NCBI GenBank assembly: GCA_007375915.1
Contig: VMFF01000008.1
Span: forward strand, 1-11,480
DNA from: Candidatus Doudnabacteria bacterium Gr01-1014_77
GTDB lineage: Bacteria; Patescibacteriota; Doudnabacteria; UBA920; VMFF01
Direction: 5' to 3'
Length of the DNA stretch: 11,480 nt
Shown: positions 5,892-11,480 of the stretch, piece after piece
Position numbering within the stretch: position 1 is the first letter of the stretch
How the letters are laid out: the number at the start of each line of letters is the position of its first letter
Translations under genes and position numbers: made by a program
Notes under the pieces: generated by a model
Seen by the model: only the letters and a program-made list of their open reading frames with translations
Databases searched by the model: none
What the model was told of the DNA's origin: nothing

Positions 5892-7196
5892 ATGAACGCA
5901 AAGAAAAAAACAACAGTCTCTCAATCAACCAAACCACAATCACTTCCTGGCTTAACCGATATAGTTCAAGGGCAGGACAACTACTGGGATTTTGTTAGCT
6001 CTCATCTTCAAAGAATTGCTCGCGGTTATGGATTCAATAGAATCGAGATGCCGCTTTTAGAAAATGTCAGTCTGTATGCTCAGACAGAATTTGCAGAAAA
6101 CAATGAAGCAGTAGATTTTGTTGACAACAGTGCAACCAAAGTCGCTGTTAGAGCAGCAAGCATGCCATCACTGATGCGTGCTTTTTATGAATACAAAGTT
6201 CCAGAAGGACACAAAGTTTCAAAATGGTACTATCTGTCACCGGTTTTAAGCTATGACCAGAAACAGAAACAATACATATCTTCTTGGCAGTATGGTTTTG
6301 AAATGTTTGGGGAATTTTCTCCTTTAAATGAAGTTCAGATGATCAGCTTGCTTTGGAAGTTCTTCAAAGCAATTGGTTTACAGAATGTTTCCTTAGAGAT
6401 AGACAGCTTAGGAGATGAGGCTTGCAAAGGACTATACGAGGAAGCATTAACAGGATATTTACAAAGCAAAAAATATGAGCTCTGCAATGACTGTGTTGCT
6501 GCAATAGAGGAGTTTCCAATGCAGGTTTTCAGATGCAACAATCTAGAATGTAAAACCGTTGCAACAGATGCTCCACAATCAGTTGATTTCCTTGACGCTG
6601 CTTGCCACAAACATCTTACAAACGTTTTAGAAGGATTAGATGAATTGGGAATAATGTACGCATTAAATCCACTTCTCGCTGGGAAAAAGGGGACATCAAA
6701 AACAACATTCTCTTTTAAACACACAGAAACAACTCCAACAGGAACAGTAGAACGATTCTTAGGAGAGGGAGCATACCATGATCAGATATACAAAGAAATA
6801 ACAGGGAAAAATATTGTTTGTTTTGGTTTCCACTCAAACATCGAAAGCTTACAGAAAGCTGTTAAAGAACAAAAACAAGAACAGATTGAAACATTAGCAG
6901 CCACAAAAGCAGAAGTTTTCTTAGCACCACTTGGAGATCTTGCTTCCAAGAAAGCCATAAAGCTATTCTCAGAACTTTGGGATGCACAGGTTTCAGTTCA
7001 TGATCATTTCGGGGGAGAGGGAGTTAAGAACCAGCTTAAACTTGCAGAAGGGTCAAAAGCCATGATTGCTTTGATCATTGGACAAAAAGAAGCCATGGAC
7101 GATATGGTCATTCTAAGAGATGTTAAATCCGGAATGCAGGAAGTTTTTAGATATGATCAAATAATCGAAGAGGTTAAAAAAAGATTAGGGAAATAA
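5892..7196 (+). CDS. HisRS-like class II pseudo-synthetase with intact anticodon-binding domain
   Basis: The 434-aa protein follows histidyl-tRNA synthetase from end to end. It has PGLTDIVQGQDNYWDFV near the N-terminus, EIDSLGDEACK (169-179), a Cys cluster LCNDC...CNNLEC (197-220), and a C-terminal HGTP anticodon-binding domain (about 340-434: EVFLAPLGD, HFGGEGVKNQLKLA, IIGQKE, ILRDVKSGMQE). The catalytic signatures are gone. LRPEGT is VRAASM (86-91). Motif 2 FRxExPQxGRxRQF has become the segment 116-140 with no matching arginines. The histidine-binding RGLxYYxGTVFE is replaced by 264-277. GGRYD is GEGAYHD, and the motif 3 GLxxER arginine is lost (FGFHSNIES, 311-319). It is unlikely to charge tRNA. 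It is not HisZ, which lacks the anticodon domain. A tRNA-binding or regulatory role is possible but unproven. The start at 5892 has GGAG (5879-5882) nine bases upstream. Confidence 0.85.
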   Translation: MNAKKKTTVSQSTKPQSLPGLTDIVQGQDNYWDFVSSHLQRIARGYGFNRIEMPLLENVSLYAQTEFAENNEAVDFVDNSATKVAVRAASMPSLMRAFYEYKVPEGHKVSKWYYLSPVLSYDQKQKQYISSWQYGFEMFGEFSPLNEVQMISLLWKFFKAIGLQNVSLEIDSLGDEACKGLYEEALTGYLQSKKYELCNDCVAAIEEFPMQVFRCNNLECKTVATDAPQSVDFLDAACHKHLTNVLEGLDELGIMYALNPLLAGKKGTSKTTFSFKHTETTPTGTVERFLGEGAYHDQIYKEITGKNIVCFGFHSNIESLQKAVKEQKQEQIETLAATKAEVFLAPLGDLASKKAIKLFSELWDAQVSVHDHFGGEGVKNQLKLAEGSKAMIALIIGQKEAMDDMVILRDVKSGMQEVFRYDQIIEEVKKRLGK

Positions 7197-7197
7197 C

Positions 7198-7530
7198 ATG
7201 GAAGAATGTGTCTTTTGTAAAATCGTAAACAAAGAAGAACCAGCTGAACGAATCATATTCGAAGATCAGGACTTTTTAGTTTTTCCTTCTAAGTTTCCAT
7301 CAGCCCAAACACACCTTTTGTTAATTCCAAAAAAACACATACTCTCAATGGCACATATTTCTGAAGAAGATGGTGATATATTAGGGCGTCTACTTGTCCT
7401 TTCAAGAAAAATTGCTGAATTGGAAAGTATAAAAGACTACAAATTAGTTTTTAATATTGGGAAATACCTGCACGTTCCGCACTTACATCTACACCTAGTA
7501 GCAGGGGATCTAGAGAACGACAGGGTCTAA
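7198..7530 (+). CDS. HIT-family protein with altered nucleotide-binding motif
   Basis: Small histidine-triad protein of 110 aa, the family of Hint-type nucleoside phosphoramidases and dinucleotide hydrolases. The N-terminus CVFCKIVNKEEPA (4-16) carries the C4-x2-C7 pair that with a histidine (H47 in PKKHIL) forms the zinc site of Hint-like members. The triad HLHLH is at 95-99. Just before it most HIT proteins have a GQxV-type phosphate-binding segment; here it reads KYLHVPHLHLHL, so Gly-Gln is replaced by Tyr-Leu and an additional histidine (H92) is present. Substrate is therefore uncertain. The ATG is one base after the HisRS-like stop, so it is the last gene of that operon. It ends in a double TAA, and a terminator follows at 7546. 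Confidence 0.93.
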   Translation: MEECVFCKIVNKEEPAERIIFEDQDFLVFPSKFPSAQTHLLLIPKKHILSMAHISEEDGDILGRLLVLSRKIAELESIKDYKLVFNIGKYLHVPHLHLHLVAGDLENDRV

Positions 7531-7545
7531 TAAACAAGAAACATA

Positions 7546-7575
7546 GCCGCCATAACATGGCGGCATTTCTGTTTT
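7546..7575 (+). terminator. Terminator after the HIT gene
   Basis: GCCGCCA (7546-7552) and TGGCGGC (7558-7564) form a 7-bp GC-rich stem with loop TAACA, followed by ATTTCTGTTTT. The U-run is interrupted, but position and stem strength fit the end of the tRNA-lepB-HIT operon. Confidence 0.75.
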
Positions 7576-7591
7576 CAAGATAACCATTCAT

Positions 7592-7620
7592 TTGACCAAA
7601 GCCCATTTTTGGGGTATATT
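7592..7620 (+). promoter_or_regulatory. Promoter of the rpsU-yqeY-ftsA-ftsZ operon
   Basis: TTGACC (7592-7597; 5 of 6), a 17-base spacer and TATATT (7615-7620; 5 of 6). This is one of the two best promoters in the window. Start predicted near 7627, giving a leader of about 42 bases before rpsU. No other promoter is evident before ftsA or ftsZ. Confidence 0.75.
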
Positions 7621-7653
7621 CATATCAGTTTTAATCAGTTTTTACATCCTTAG

Positions 7654-7663
7654 AAGGGGGTGA
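7654..7663 (+). promoter_or_regulatory. Near-perfect extended Shine-Dalgarno of rpsU
   Basis: AAGGGGGTGA matches the 10-base anti-SD complement AAGGAGGTGA at 9 of 10 positions. It lies five bases before the GTG at 7669. An alternative GTG at 7660 sits inside this element, so it cannot be the start for it. Confidence 0.8.
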
Positions 7664-7668
7664 CAGTA

Positions 7669-7905
7669 GTGGTAGAAGTTAAAAAGAAAGAAGGCGAGTC
7701 ATTCGAAAGTTTACTCAGAAGATTTAACCGCAAAATACAACAAAGCGGTGTTTTAGTGCGTGCTAGAAAAACAAGATTTTTCGAACCAGTAAAGAGCAAG
7801 AGATTTGTAAGAGAAGACGCTCGCAGACGCGCTGATTTGAAAGAGAAAAGAGAAGAGTTAAAAAAATCAGGTAAGTTACCTATTAAAAAATACGGTAGAT
7901 ATTAA
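7669..7905 (+). CDS. rpsU: Small ribosomal subunit protein bS21
   Basis: bS21 sits on the 30S platform close to the 16S rRNA 3' end and anti-SD. The protein of 78 aa (start MVEVKKKEGESFESLL) is very basic and shows the family pattern: SFESLLRRFNRKIQQSG, then RARKTRFFEP and a long Arg/Lys helix, ending KKYGRY. I choose GTG at 7669 over GTG at 7660 because the extended SD (7654-7663) is correctly spaced only for 7669 and overlaps 7660. First gene of the operon; yqeY starts 4 bases after its stop. The rpsU-yqeY pair also occurs in Firmicutes. The strong SD stands out among SD-poor neighbours and may have a regulatory meaning. Confidence 0.95.
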   Translation: MVEVKKKEGESFESLLRRFNRKIQQSGVLVRARKTRFFEPVKSKRFVREDARRRADLKEKREELKKSGKLPIKKYGRY

Positions 7906-7909
7906 ACAA

Positions 7910-8347
7910 ATGTTAAAAGAACAAATTGATGCAGATTTAAAAGCAGCAATGATTGCAAAAGACCAGACAACACTGGATACTTTAAGAATGCTTAGAGCAC
8001 GCATCAAGAACGAAGAGATAGCAAAAGGAAAAGATTTTGTAGATGAAGAAATTGTTTCTGTAATTGGTTCTGAAGTTAAAAGAAGAAAAGATTCAATAAC
8101 AGCATATACAGAAGGTAATAGGCCAGAGTTAGCAGAAAAAGAACAGAGCGAAATCACAGTCCTACAAAAGTACTTACCAGCCCAGCTTTCAGAACAAGAA
8201 GTAACACAAATCATAACAGAAGCATTAGCAGGTCAAACATTTCAATCTTCTGAGTTTGGTAAGGCCATGGCTTTAGTAATGCCTAAACTAAAAGGCAAAG
8301 CTGATGGTTCTTTAATTTCAAAAATCTTGAAAGAAAAGCTTAGTTAA
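7910..8347 (+). CDS. yqeY: YqeY-family (GatB/YqeY domain) protein
   Basis: The 145-aa protein matches the YqeY family in length and motifs. It starts LKEQIDADLKAAMIAKD, then RMLRARIKNEEIAKGK, QKYLPAQLSEQEV, and GKAMALVMPKLKGKADGSLI near the C-terminus. The domain is related to the tRNA-binding tail of GatB, the amidotransferase subunit that converts Glu-tRNA(Gln) and Asp-tRNA(Asn). Stand-alone YqeY proteins have no firmly established role; an effect on tRNA-dependent amidation or translation is inferred from the domain. The start ATG at 7910 has an A-rich leader (TTAAACAA) and no SD, and lies four bases after rpsU. ftsA follows after eight bases. Confidence 0.93.
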   Translation: MLKEQIDADLKAAMIAKDQTTLDTLRMLRARIKNEEIAKGKDFVDEEIVSVIGSEVKRRKDSITAYTEGNRPELAEKEQSEITVLQKYLPAQLSEQEVTQIITEALAGQTFQSSEFGKAMALVMPKLKGKADGSLISKILKEKLS

Positions 8348-8355
8348 AAAAACAA

Positions 8356-9600
8356 ATGCCACAACAGCAATATCTTGTAGGTTTGGATATAGGGTCATCA
8401 TACGTTAGAGTAGTTGTCGGAAAGATTGATGAAGAATCCAAAGTTCCAAGCATCATCGGAGTAAGTGAAACACCATCTTCTGGAATCAGAAAGGGAGTTA
8501 TCATTGACATCGATGAAGCTGTATCAACAATTTCACAAGCATTAGAAAAAGTTGAACGCATGACAGGTATTGCTGTTACTGATGCAACAGTAGCAATTGG
8601 TGGAGCTCACATCTCATCAGTTGAATCACACGGAGTCATAGCAGTTTCTAGAGCAGATGGTGAGATAATGGAAAATGACATCATAAGAGTAATTGATGCA
8701 TCACAAGCAATTTCAATTCCAGCAAACAGAGAAATAATACACGTCATACCAAAAAACTTTGTTGTTGATGGACAAACAGGAATAAAAGACCCGCTTGGAA
8801 TGACAGGTATCCGCTTAGAGGTAGACACTGTAATAGTTCAAGCAGCAGCACCGTTCATAAAAAACTTAACCAAAGCAATACAGCAAGCAGGTATAAAGAT
8901 CAACGACATGGTACTAGCGCCTCTTGCCGCAGCTCAAGCAGTACTAACCAAACGCCAAAAAGAACTTGGCGTTGCTTTAGTAGATTTAGGCGGCGGTACG
9001 ACAGGTTTAGTTGTGTTTGAAGAAGGACAACTTTTGCACACCTCAGTTATTCCTGTTGGCTCAGCACACATAACAAACGACATTGCAATTGGTCTTCGTA
9101 CTTCAATTGAAACAGCAGAGAAAGTAAAACAAGGATATGCTCATGCAATTCCAAGAGAAGTAAACAGAAGCGAGGAAATTGATCTTTCAGAGCTAGATTC
9201 ATCCGAAGAAGAGCATGTTTCAAGACATCATGTTGCTGAAATATCAGAAGCAAGACTAGAAGAAATATTTGATCTAGTAAACAAAGAACTAAAGACTATA
9301 AACAGAGACGGACAGTTGCCAGCAGGGGTTGTTTTCACAGGGGCTGGCGCAAATCTTCCTGGCATACTAGAATTAGCTAAAAAGCAGCTTAGATTACCAG
9401 TACAACTGGGAGTTCCTGCAAACGTAAATACAATCATTGACCGGGTGGAGGACCCTGCATACGCAACAGCAGTGGGTCTAGTTCTTTGGGCTTTTGAATA
9501 CCATCATACAAACTCTAAAGCACCAACATTTGGCCTTGATATATTCCAAAATGCAAAACTAGATCCTCTAAAAAAGCTGTTTAAGAAGTTTTTGCCATAA
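8356..9600 (+). CDS. ftsA: Cell division protein FtsA
   Basis: Actin-like ATPase that anchors FtsZ filaments to the membrane. The 414-aa length is normal. ATP-fold motifs are in order: phosphate-1 [14 protein letters not shown] (9-22), phosphate-2 VDLGGGTTG with D210, and the adenosine motif [12 protein letters not shown]. The FtsA-specific 1C subdomain lies around 84-165 ([14 protein letters not shown] onward). An acidic stretch ELDSSEEEH follows the NRSEEID segment. The C-terminus [12 protein letters not shown] is an amphipathic basic helix of the type that serves as membrane-targeting sequence. The ATG at 8356 has leader AAAAAAACAA without an SD. The stop TAA shares its last base with the ftsZ ATG, implying coupled translation. 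Confidence 0.97.
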   Translation: MPQQQYLVGLDIGSSYVRVVVGKIDEESKVPSIIGVSETPSSGIRKGVIIDIDEAVSTISQALEKVERMTGIAVTDATVAIGGAHISSVESHGVIAVSRADGEIMENDIIRVIDASQAISIPANREIIHVIPKNFVVDGQTGIKDPLGMTGIRLEVDTVIVQAAAPFIKNLTKAIQQAGIKINDMVLAPLAAAQAVLTKRQKELGVALVDLGGGTTGLVVFEEGQLLHTSVIPVGSAHITNDIAIGLRTSIETAEKVKQGYAHAIPREVNRSEEIDLSELDSSEEEHVSRHHVAEISEARLEEIFDLVNKELKTINRDGQLPAGVVFTGAGANLPGILELAKKQLRLPVQLGVPANVNTIIDRVEDPAYATAVGLVLWAFEYHHTNSKAPTFGLDIFQNAKLDPLKKLFKKFLP

Positions 9601-10877
9601 TGAAAAAGAATTTAAACAAGAAAAAGATGCAAGTTAAACCTAAAATTGAAACCTACGCTCGAATCAAAGTGTTAGGTGTTGGTGGATCAGGTACAAACGC
9701 AATCCACAGAATGATGGAGCTTGGAATTAATGGCGTTGAGTTCATCGCTATAAACACAGATGCACAGGCATTACACAATTCTAAAGCAGATAAAAAAGTT
9801 CACATTGGAAGAACAATAACAAGAGGTCTTGGTGCTGGAATGAATCCAGATCAAGGAAGACAAGCTGCTGAAGAATCACACGATGATATATTTGAAGCAA
9901 TAGAAAACGCTGACATGGTTTTCATTACATGTGGTTTAGGTGGAGGAACAGGAACAGGTGCTGCACCAATAATTGCAGAACTTGCTAAAGAGCACGGCGT
10001 CTTAACAGTTGCTGTTGTTACAAAACCTTTTGCATTTGAAGGAACAAAAAGAAGAGATGTTGCAGAAGAAGGCTACTCAAACTTAAAAGACAAAGTTGAT
10101 GCAATAATCTCAATTTCAAATGACAGGATATTACAGATCATAGACAAGAAAACATCATTAATAGATGCTTTCAAAACAGTTGATGATGTTCTAAGACAAG
10201 GTATACAAGGAATCTCTGATTTAATTACAACACACGGTATTGTTAATGCTGACTTTGCAGATGTAAGAACAATCATGCAAGACGCTGGTACTGCTTTAAT
10301 GGGTATTGGAAGAGCATCTGGAGAGGGTAGAGCAATTGAAGCTGCAAGAAATGCAATTAATTCTCCTTTGCTTGAATTAGCAATTGATGGTGCTAAAGGA
10401 GTTTTGTTTAACATTACAGGTGGAACCAACCTCGGAATGTTTGAAATTGATGAAGCAGCAAAAATTATTACAAAGAGCGTTGATCCTGAAGCAAAAATTA
10501 AATTCGGTGCGGTTATCAATGAAGACATGGCTGATGAAGTTCAGATTACAGTCATTGCAACAGGTTTTGATGAGATGCAGAGAAAGCCAAGCACAATTCG
10601 ATTGTCAGAAATTGATGAACAGCTTGGTGGTGGTATGAGAGAATTCAGAAAAATGGATGATATTAAAAGAGAAGACATCTTTAAAAAAGTAGAAAAGCAC
10701 GAAGAACCAAAAATAGAACCAAGAAAAACAGAAGAACCAAAAGTAGTTCAAGAAAAACAAGTTCTTCCAGAAGTAAGAGAAGTCAGAAAACCATTTTTTA
10801 CAGGAACAGCACCAGTTGTTGATGAAGAAACAGATGAGTTAGACATTCCCGCGTTCATTAGAAAAAAAATGAAGTAA
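9600..10877 (+). CDS. ftsZ: Cell division protein FtsZ
   Basis: Tubulin-like GTPase that forms the division ring. The 425-aa protein has a basic N-terminal tail ([10 protein letters not shown]), then [18 protein letters not shown] and the tubulin signature GLGGGTGTG (112-120). The T7 loop NADFAD (216-221) carries the catalytic aspartates. The globular domain ends near the ATGFDE segment. A charged linker follows, with EEPK-type repeats (EEPKIEP, EEPKVVQ). The C-terminal conserved peptide is [11 protein letters not shown], the part that binds FtsA. The start ATG overlaps the ftsA stop by one base; a second in-frame ATG at 9630 would trim the basic tail, but coupling favours the first. It is the last gene of the rpsU operon. 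Confidence 0.98.
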   Translation: MKKNLNKKKMQVKPKIETYARIKVLGVGGSGTNAIHRMMELGINGVEFIAINTDAQALHNSKADKKVHIGRTITRGLGAGMNPDQGRQAAEESHDDIFEAIENADMVFITCGLGGGTGTGAAPIIAELAKEHGVLTVAVVTKPFAFEGTKRRDVAEEGYSNLKDKVDAIISISNDRILQIIDKKTSLIDAFKTVDDVLRQGIQGISDLITTHGIVNADFADVRTIMQDAGTALMGIGRASGEGRAIEAARNAINSPLLELAIDGAKGVLFNITGGTNLGMFEIDEAAKIITKSVDPEAKIKFGAVINEDMADEVQITVIATGFDEMQRKPSTIRLSEIDEQLGGGMREFRKMDDIKREDIFKKVEKHEEPKIEPRKTEEPKVVQEKQVLPEVREVRKPFFTGTAPVVDEETDELDIPAFIRKKMK

Positions 10878-10883
10878 AAACTC

Positions 10884-10912
10884 TGGACAAGAACGAAATT
10901 TTGTGATATAAT
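10884..10912 (+). promoter_or_regulatory. Very strong promoter downstream of ftsZ
   Basis: TGGACA (10884-10889; 5 of 6), a 17-base spacer and a perfect TATAAT (10907-10912) with an extended TGA just before it (10904-10906). This is the closest match to consensus in the window. Transcription is expected near 10919, about ten bases before a terminator-like hairpin. Confidence 0.8.
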
Positions 10913-10928
10913 AGATATGTAAAGTTAG

Positions 10929-10955
10929 AAACTCTAAGAAAACCTTAGAGTTTTT
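10929..10955 (+). terminator. Terminator hairpin directly after the strong promoter
   Basis: AAACTCTAAG (10929-10938) pairs with CTTAGAGTTT (10944-10953) in a 10-bp stem with loop AAAAC, and T5 covers 10951-10955. It can end ftsZ operon transcripts. Because the strong promoter lies upstream, it would also stop RNA started there after about 36 nt, so it may act as an attenuator for the next gene. Confidence 0.75.
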
Positions 10956-11006
10956 GATTGGTCGATTACCGATCCTTTGTTCCCAAAGATCTAGTGAATA
11001 AAGGAT
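10956..11006 (+). promoter_or_regulatory. Folded leader of the exported-protein gene
   Basis: After the terminator come hairpin GATTGGT/ACCGATC (10956-10962 with 10968-10974, one G-U) and the pairing ATCCTTT/AAAGGAT (10972-10978 with 11000-11006). The second one overlaps the first by three bases and hides the only SD-like element, AAAGGA. The two folds are mutually exclusive in part. No known riboswitch class is recognised. Confidence 0.35.
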
Positions 11007-11031
11007 ATGAAACAAAAACAAAAACGAAAAA

Positions 11032-11424
11032 ATGAAAACTAAGACTAAAGTCTATCAATCGGACGCGCACATTGTTATGCCGTTGCTAGTCGTTGCTTTA
11101 GCAGCAAATCTTTTCTTGTTTGCTGTATCATATAGCAACGCATCTTTCTACGGCGAGGAGCGCGCATTCCCTGACCTGTTTGGTCCTGCTCAAATTTCAC
11201 AGAATTTAGATCAGGCCATAAACCATGTGGTTTTTAATGTTCAAGATTCCTTAAACTTTGTTGCTACCGAAATAAAGCCAGCGGTAGTTGCATTTGTAGG
11301 ACTTGATGGATACCACTATGGTGCATCAAGACAAACTGCTTTAGCACCACAGGTGCAGAGTTACACTCAAGGAGCAGTTTTAGGTGCAGTGTATTACAAC
11401 CCAGCATATTTTGTTGGTCAATAG
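11032..11424 (+). CDS. Small exported or membrane-anchored protein, family unknown
   Basis: I do not recognise this 130-aa protein. It has a short basic N-terminus (MKTKTKVYQSD), one hydrophobic segment at about 13-33 (VMPLLVVALAANLFLF inside it) and then a polar, Ala/Val/Tyr-rich remainder. The ASFYGE site after the helix could be cut by a signal peptidase, or the helix could stay as an anchor; both place residues 38-130 outside. The tail is rich in aromatic and Gln residues (GYHYGAS, YYNPAYFVGQ). There are no cysteines and no visible catalytic motif. An in-frame TGA at 11008-11010 limits the start, and ATG 11032 has only an A-rich leader. It sits behind the strongest promoter in the window and a terminator-type hairpin. 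Role unknown, perhaps an envelope component. Confidence 0.7.
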   Translation: MKTKTKVYQSDAHIVMPLLVVALAANLFLFAVSYSNASFYGEERAFPDLFGPAQISQNLDQAINHVVFNVQDSLNFVATEIKPAVVAFVGLDGYHYGASRQTALAPQVQSYTQGAVLGAVYYNPAYFVGQ

Positions 11425-11480
11425 AAAGTAGATGATCTGCGCGATGGGAGCTCGGATCGAATCTAGGAGGAGGGTGAAGG
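11425..11480 (+). other. GC-rich stretch ending in a strong SD-like run, probable leader of a further gene
   Basis: Composition rises again after the TAG stop, and the window ends with AGGAGGAGGGTGAAGG. This holds a full AGGAGG (11465-11470). A GTG at 11474 is slightly too close to it, so the start may lie there or just beyond the edge. The combination of GC-rich leader and full SD resembles the 818-1747 gene. No terminator for the preceding gene is seen. Confidence 0.4.

Noticed and set aside
5892..7196. Canonical histidyl-tRNA synthetase (hisS) or HisZ
   Set aside because: The class II and histidine-binding motifs are missing, so hisS would mislead; HisZ lacks the anticodon-binding domain that is present here.
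10073..10528. 151-codon open frame antisense to ftsZ
   Set aside because: FtsZ coding is certain here; the hydrophobic, Ser/Ile-rich reverse product is typical of antisense translation.
1..11480. Recoded UGA (as in Gracilibacteria/SR1)
   Set aside because: All genes are intact without reading through TGA. No gene here ends in TGA, but twelve genes are too few to infer reassignment.

Overview
The window looks like a chromosomal segment of a small-genome, AT-rich bacterium, most likely a Patescibacteria (CPR) lineage. The reasons are the AT-rich housekeeping genes with gaps of 1-10 bases, the rpsU-yqeY-ftsA-ftsZ unit, an LCP protein next to der and pth, the many starts with A-rich leaders and no Shine-Dalgarno (SD) sequence, and an oddly degenerate HisRS-like protein. 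This placement is inference from gene content. No 16S rRNA is present. All twelve visible stop codons are TAA or TAG, and no gene needs a recoded UGA.

Layout. 1-343 (-): 5' end of topA. 344-739: no protein gene; it holds a candidate topA promoter, a candidate operator, a good sigma70 promoter, and a roughly 180-nt segment that folds into a long closing stem with two inner hairpins and ends at an intrinsic terminator, read here as an undescribed structured RNA. 741-1812: a self-contained GC-rich cassette (extended -10, hairpin leader, strong SD, GTG-started 309-aa protein of unknown function, 17-bp bidirectional terminator) whose composition differs sharply from everything around it. 1823-5040 (-): an operon of an LCP-family protein, der and pth. 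5041-5177: divergent promoter region. 5178-7530 (+): tRNA-Val(CAC), lepB, a HisRS-like pseudo-synthetase and a HIT protein, closed by a terminator at 7546-7575. 7592-10877 (+): promoter, rpsU, yqeY, ftsA, ftsZ. 10878-11031: a very strong promoter followed about 10 bases later by a terminator-type hairpin and a folded leader. 11032-11424 (+): an unrecognised exported or membrane-anchored 130-aa protein. 11425-11480: more GC-rich sequence ending in a strong SD-like run, probably the leader of another gene beyond the window.

How the genes work together. The three operons cover translation and ribosome quality (pth, der, rpsU, the HisRS-like protein, tRNA-Val), envelope and secretion (LCP protein, signal peptidase I) and cell division (FtsA/FtsZ). 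The two most unusual items are the structured RNA next to the GC-rich orphan cassette, and the HisRS-like protein that keeps the fold and anticodon-binding domain but has lost the class II catalytic and histidine-binding motifs. A third point is that rpsU has a near-perfect SD while most neighbours lack one, which recalls bS21 autoregulation in Bacteroidetes.
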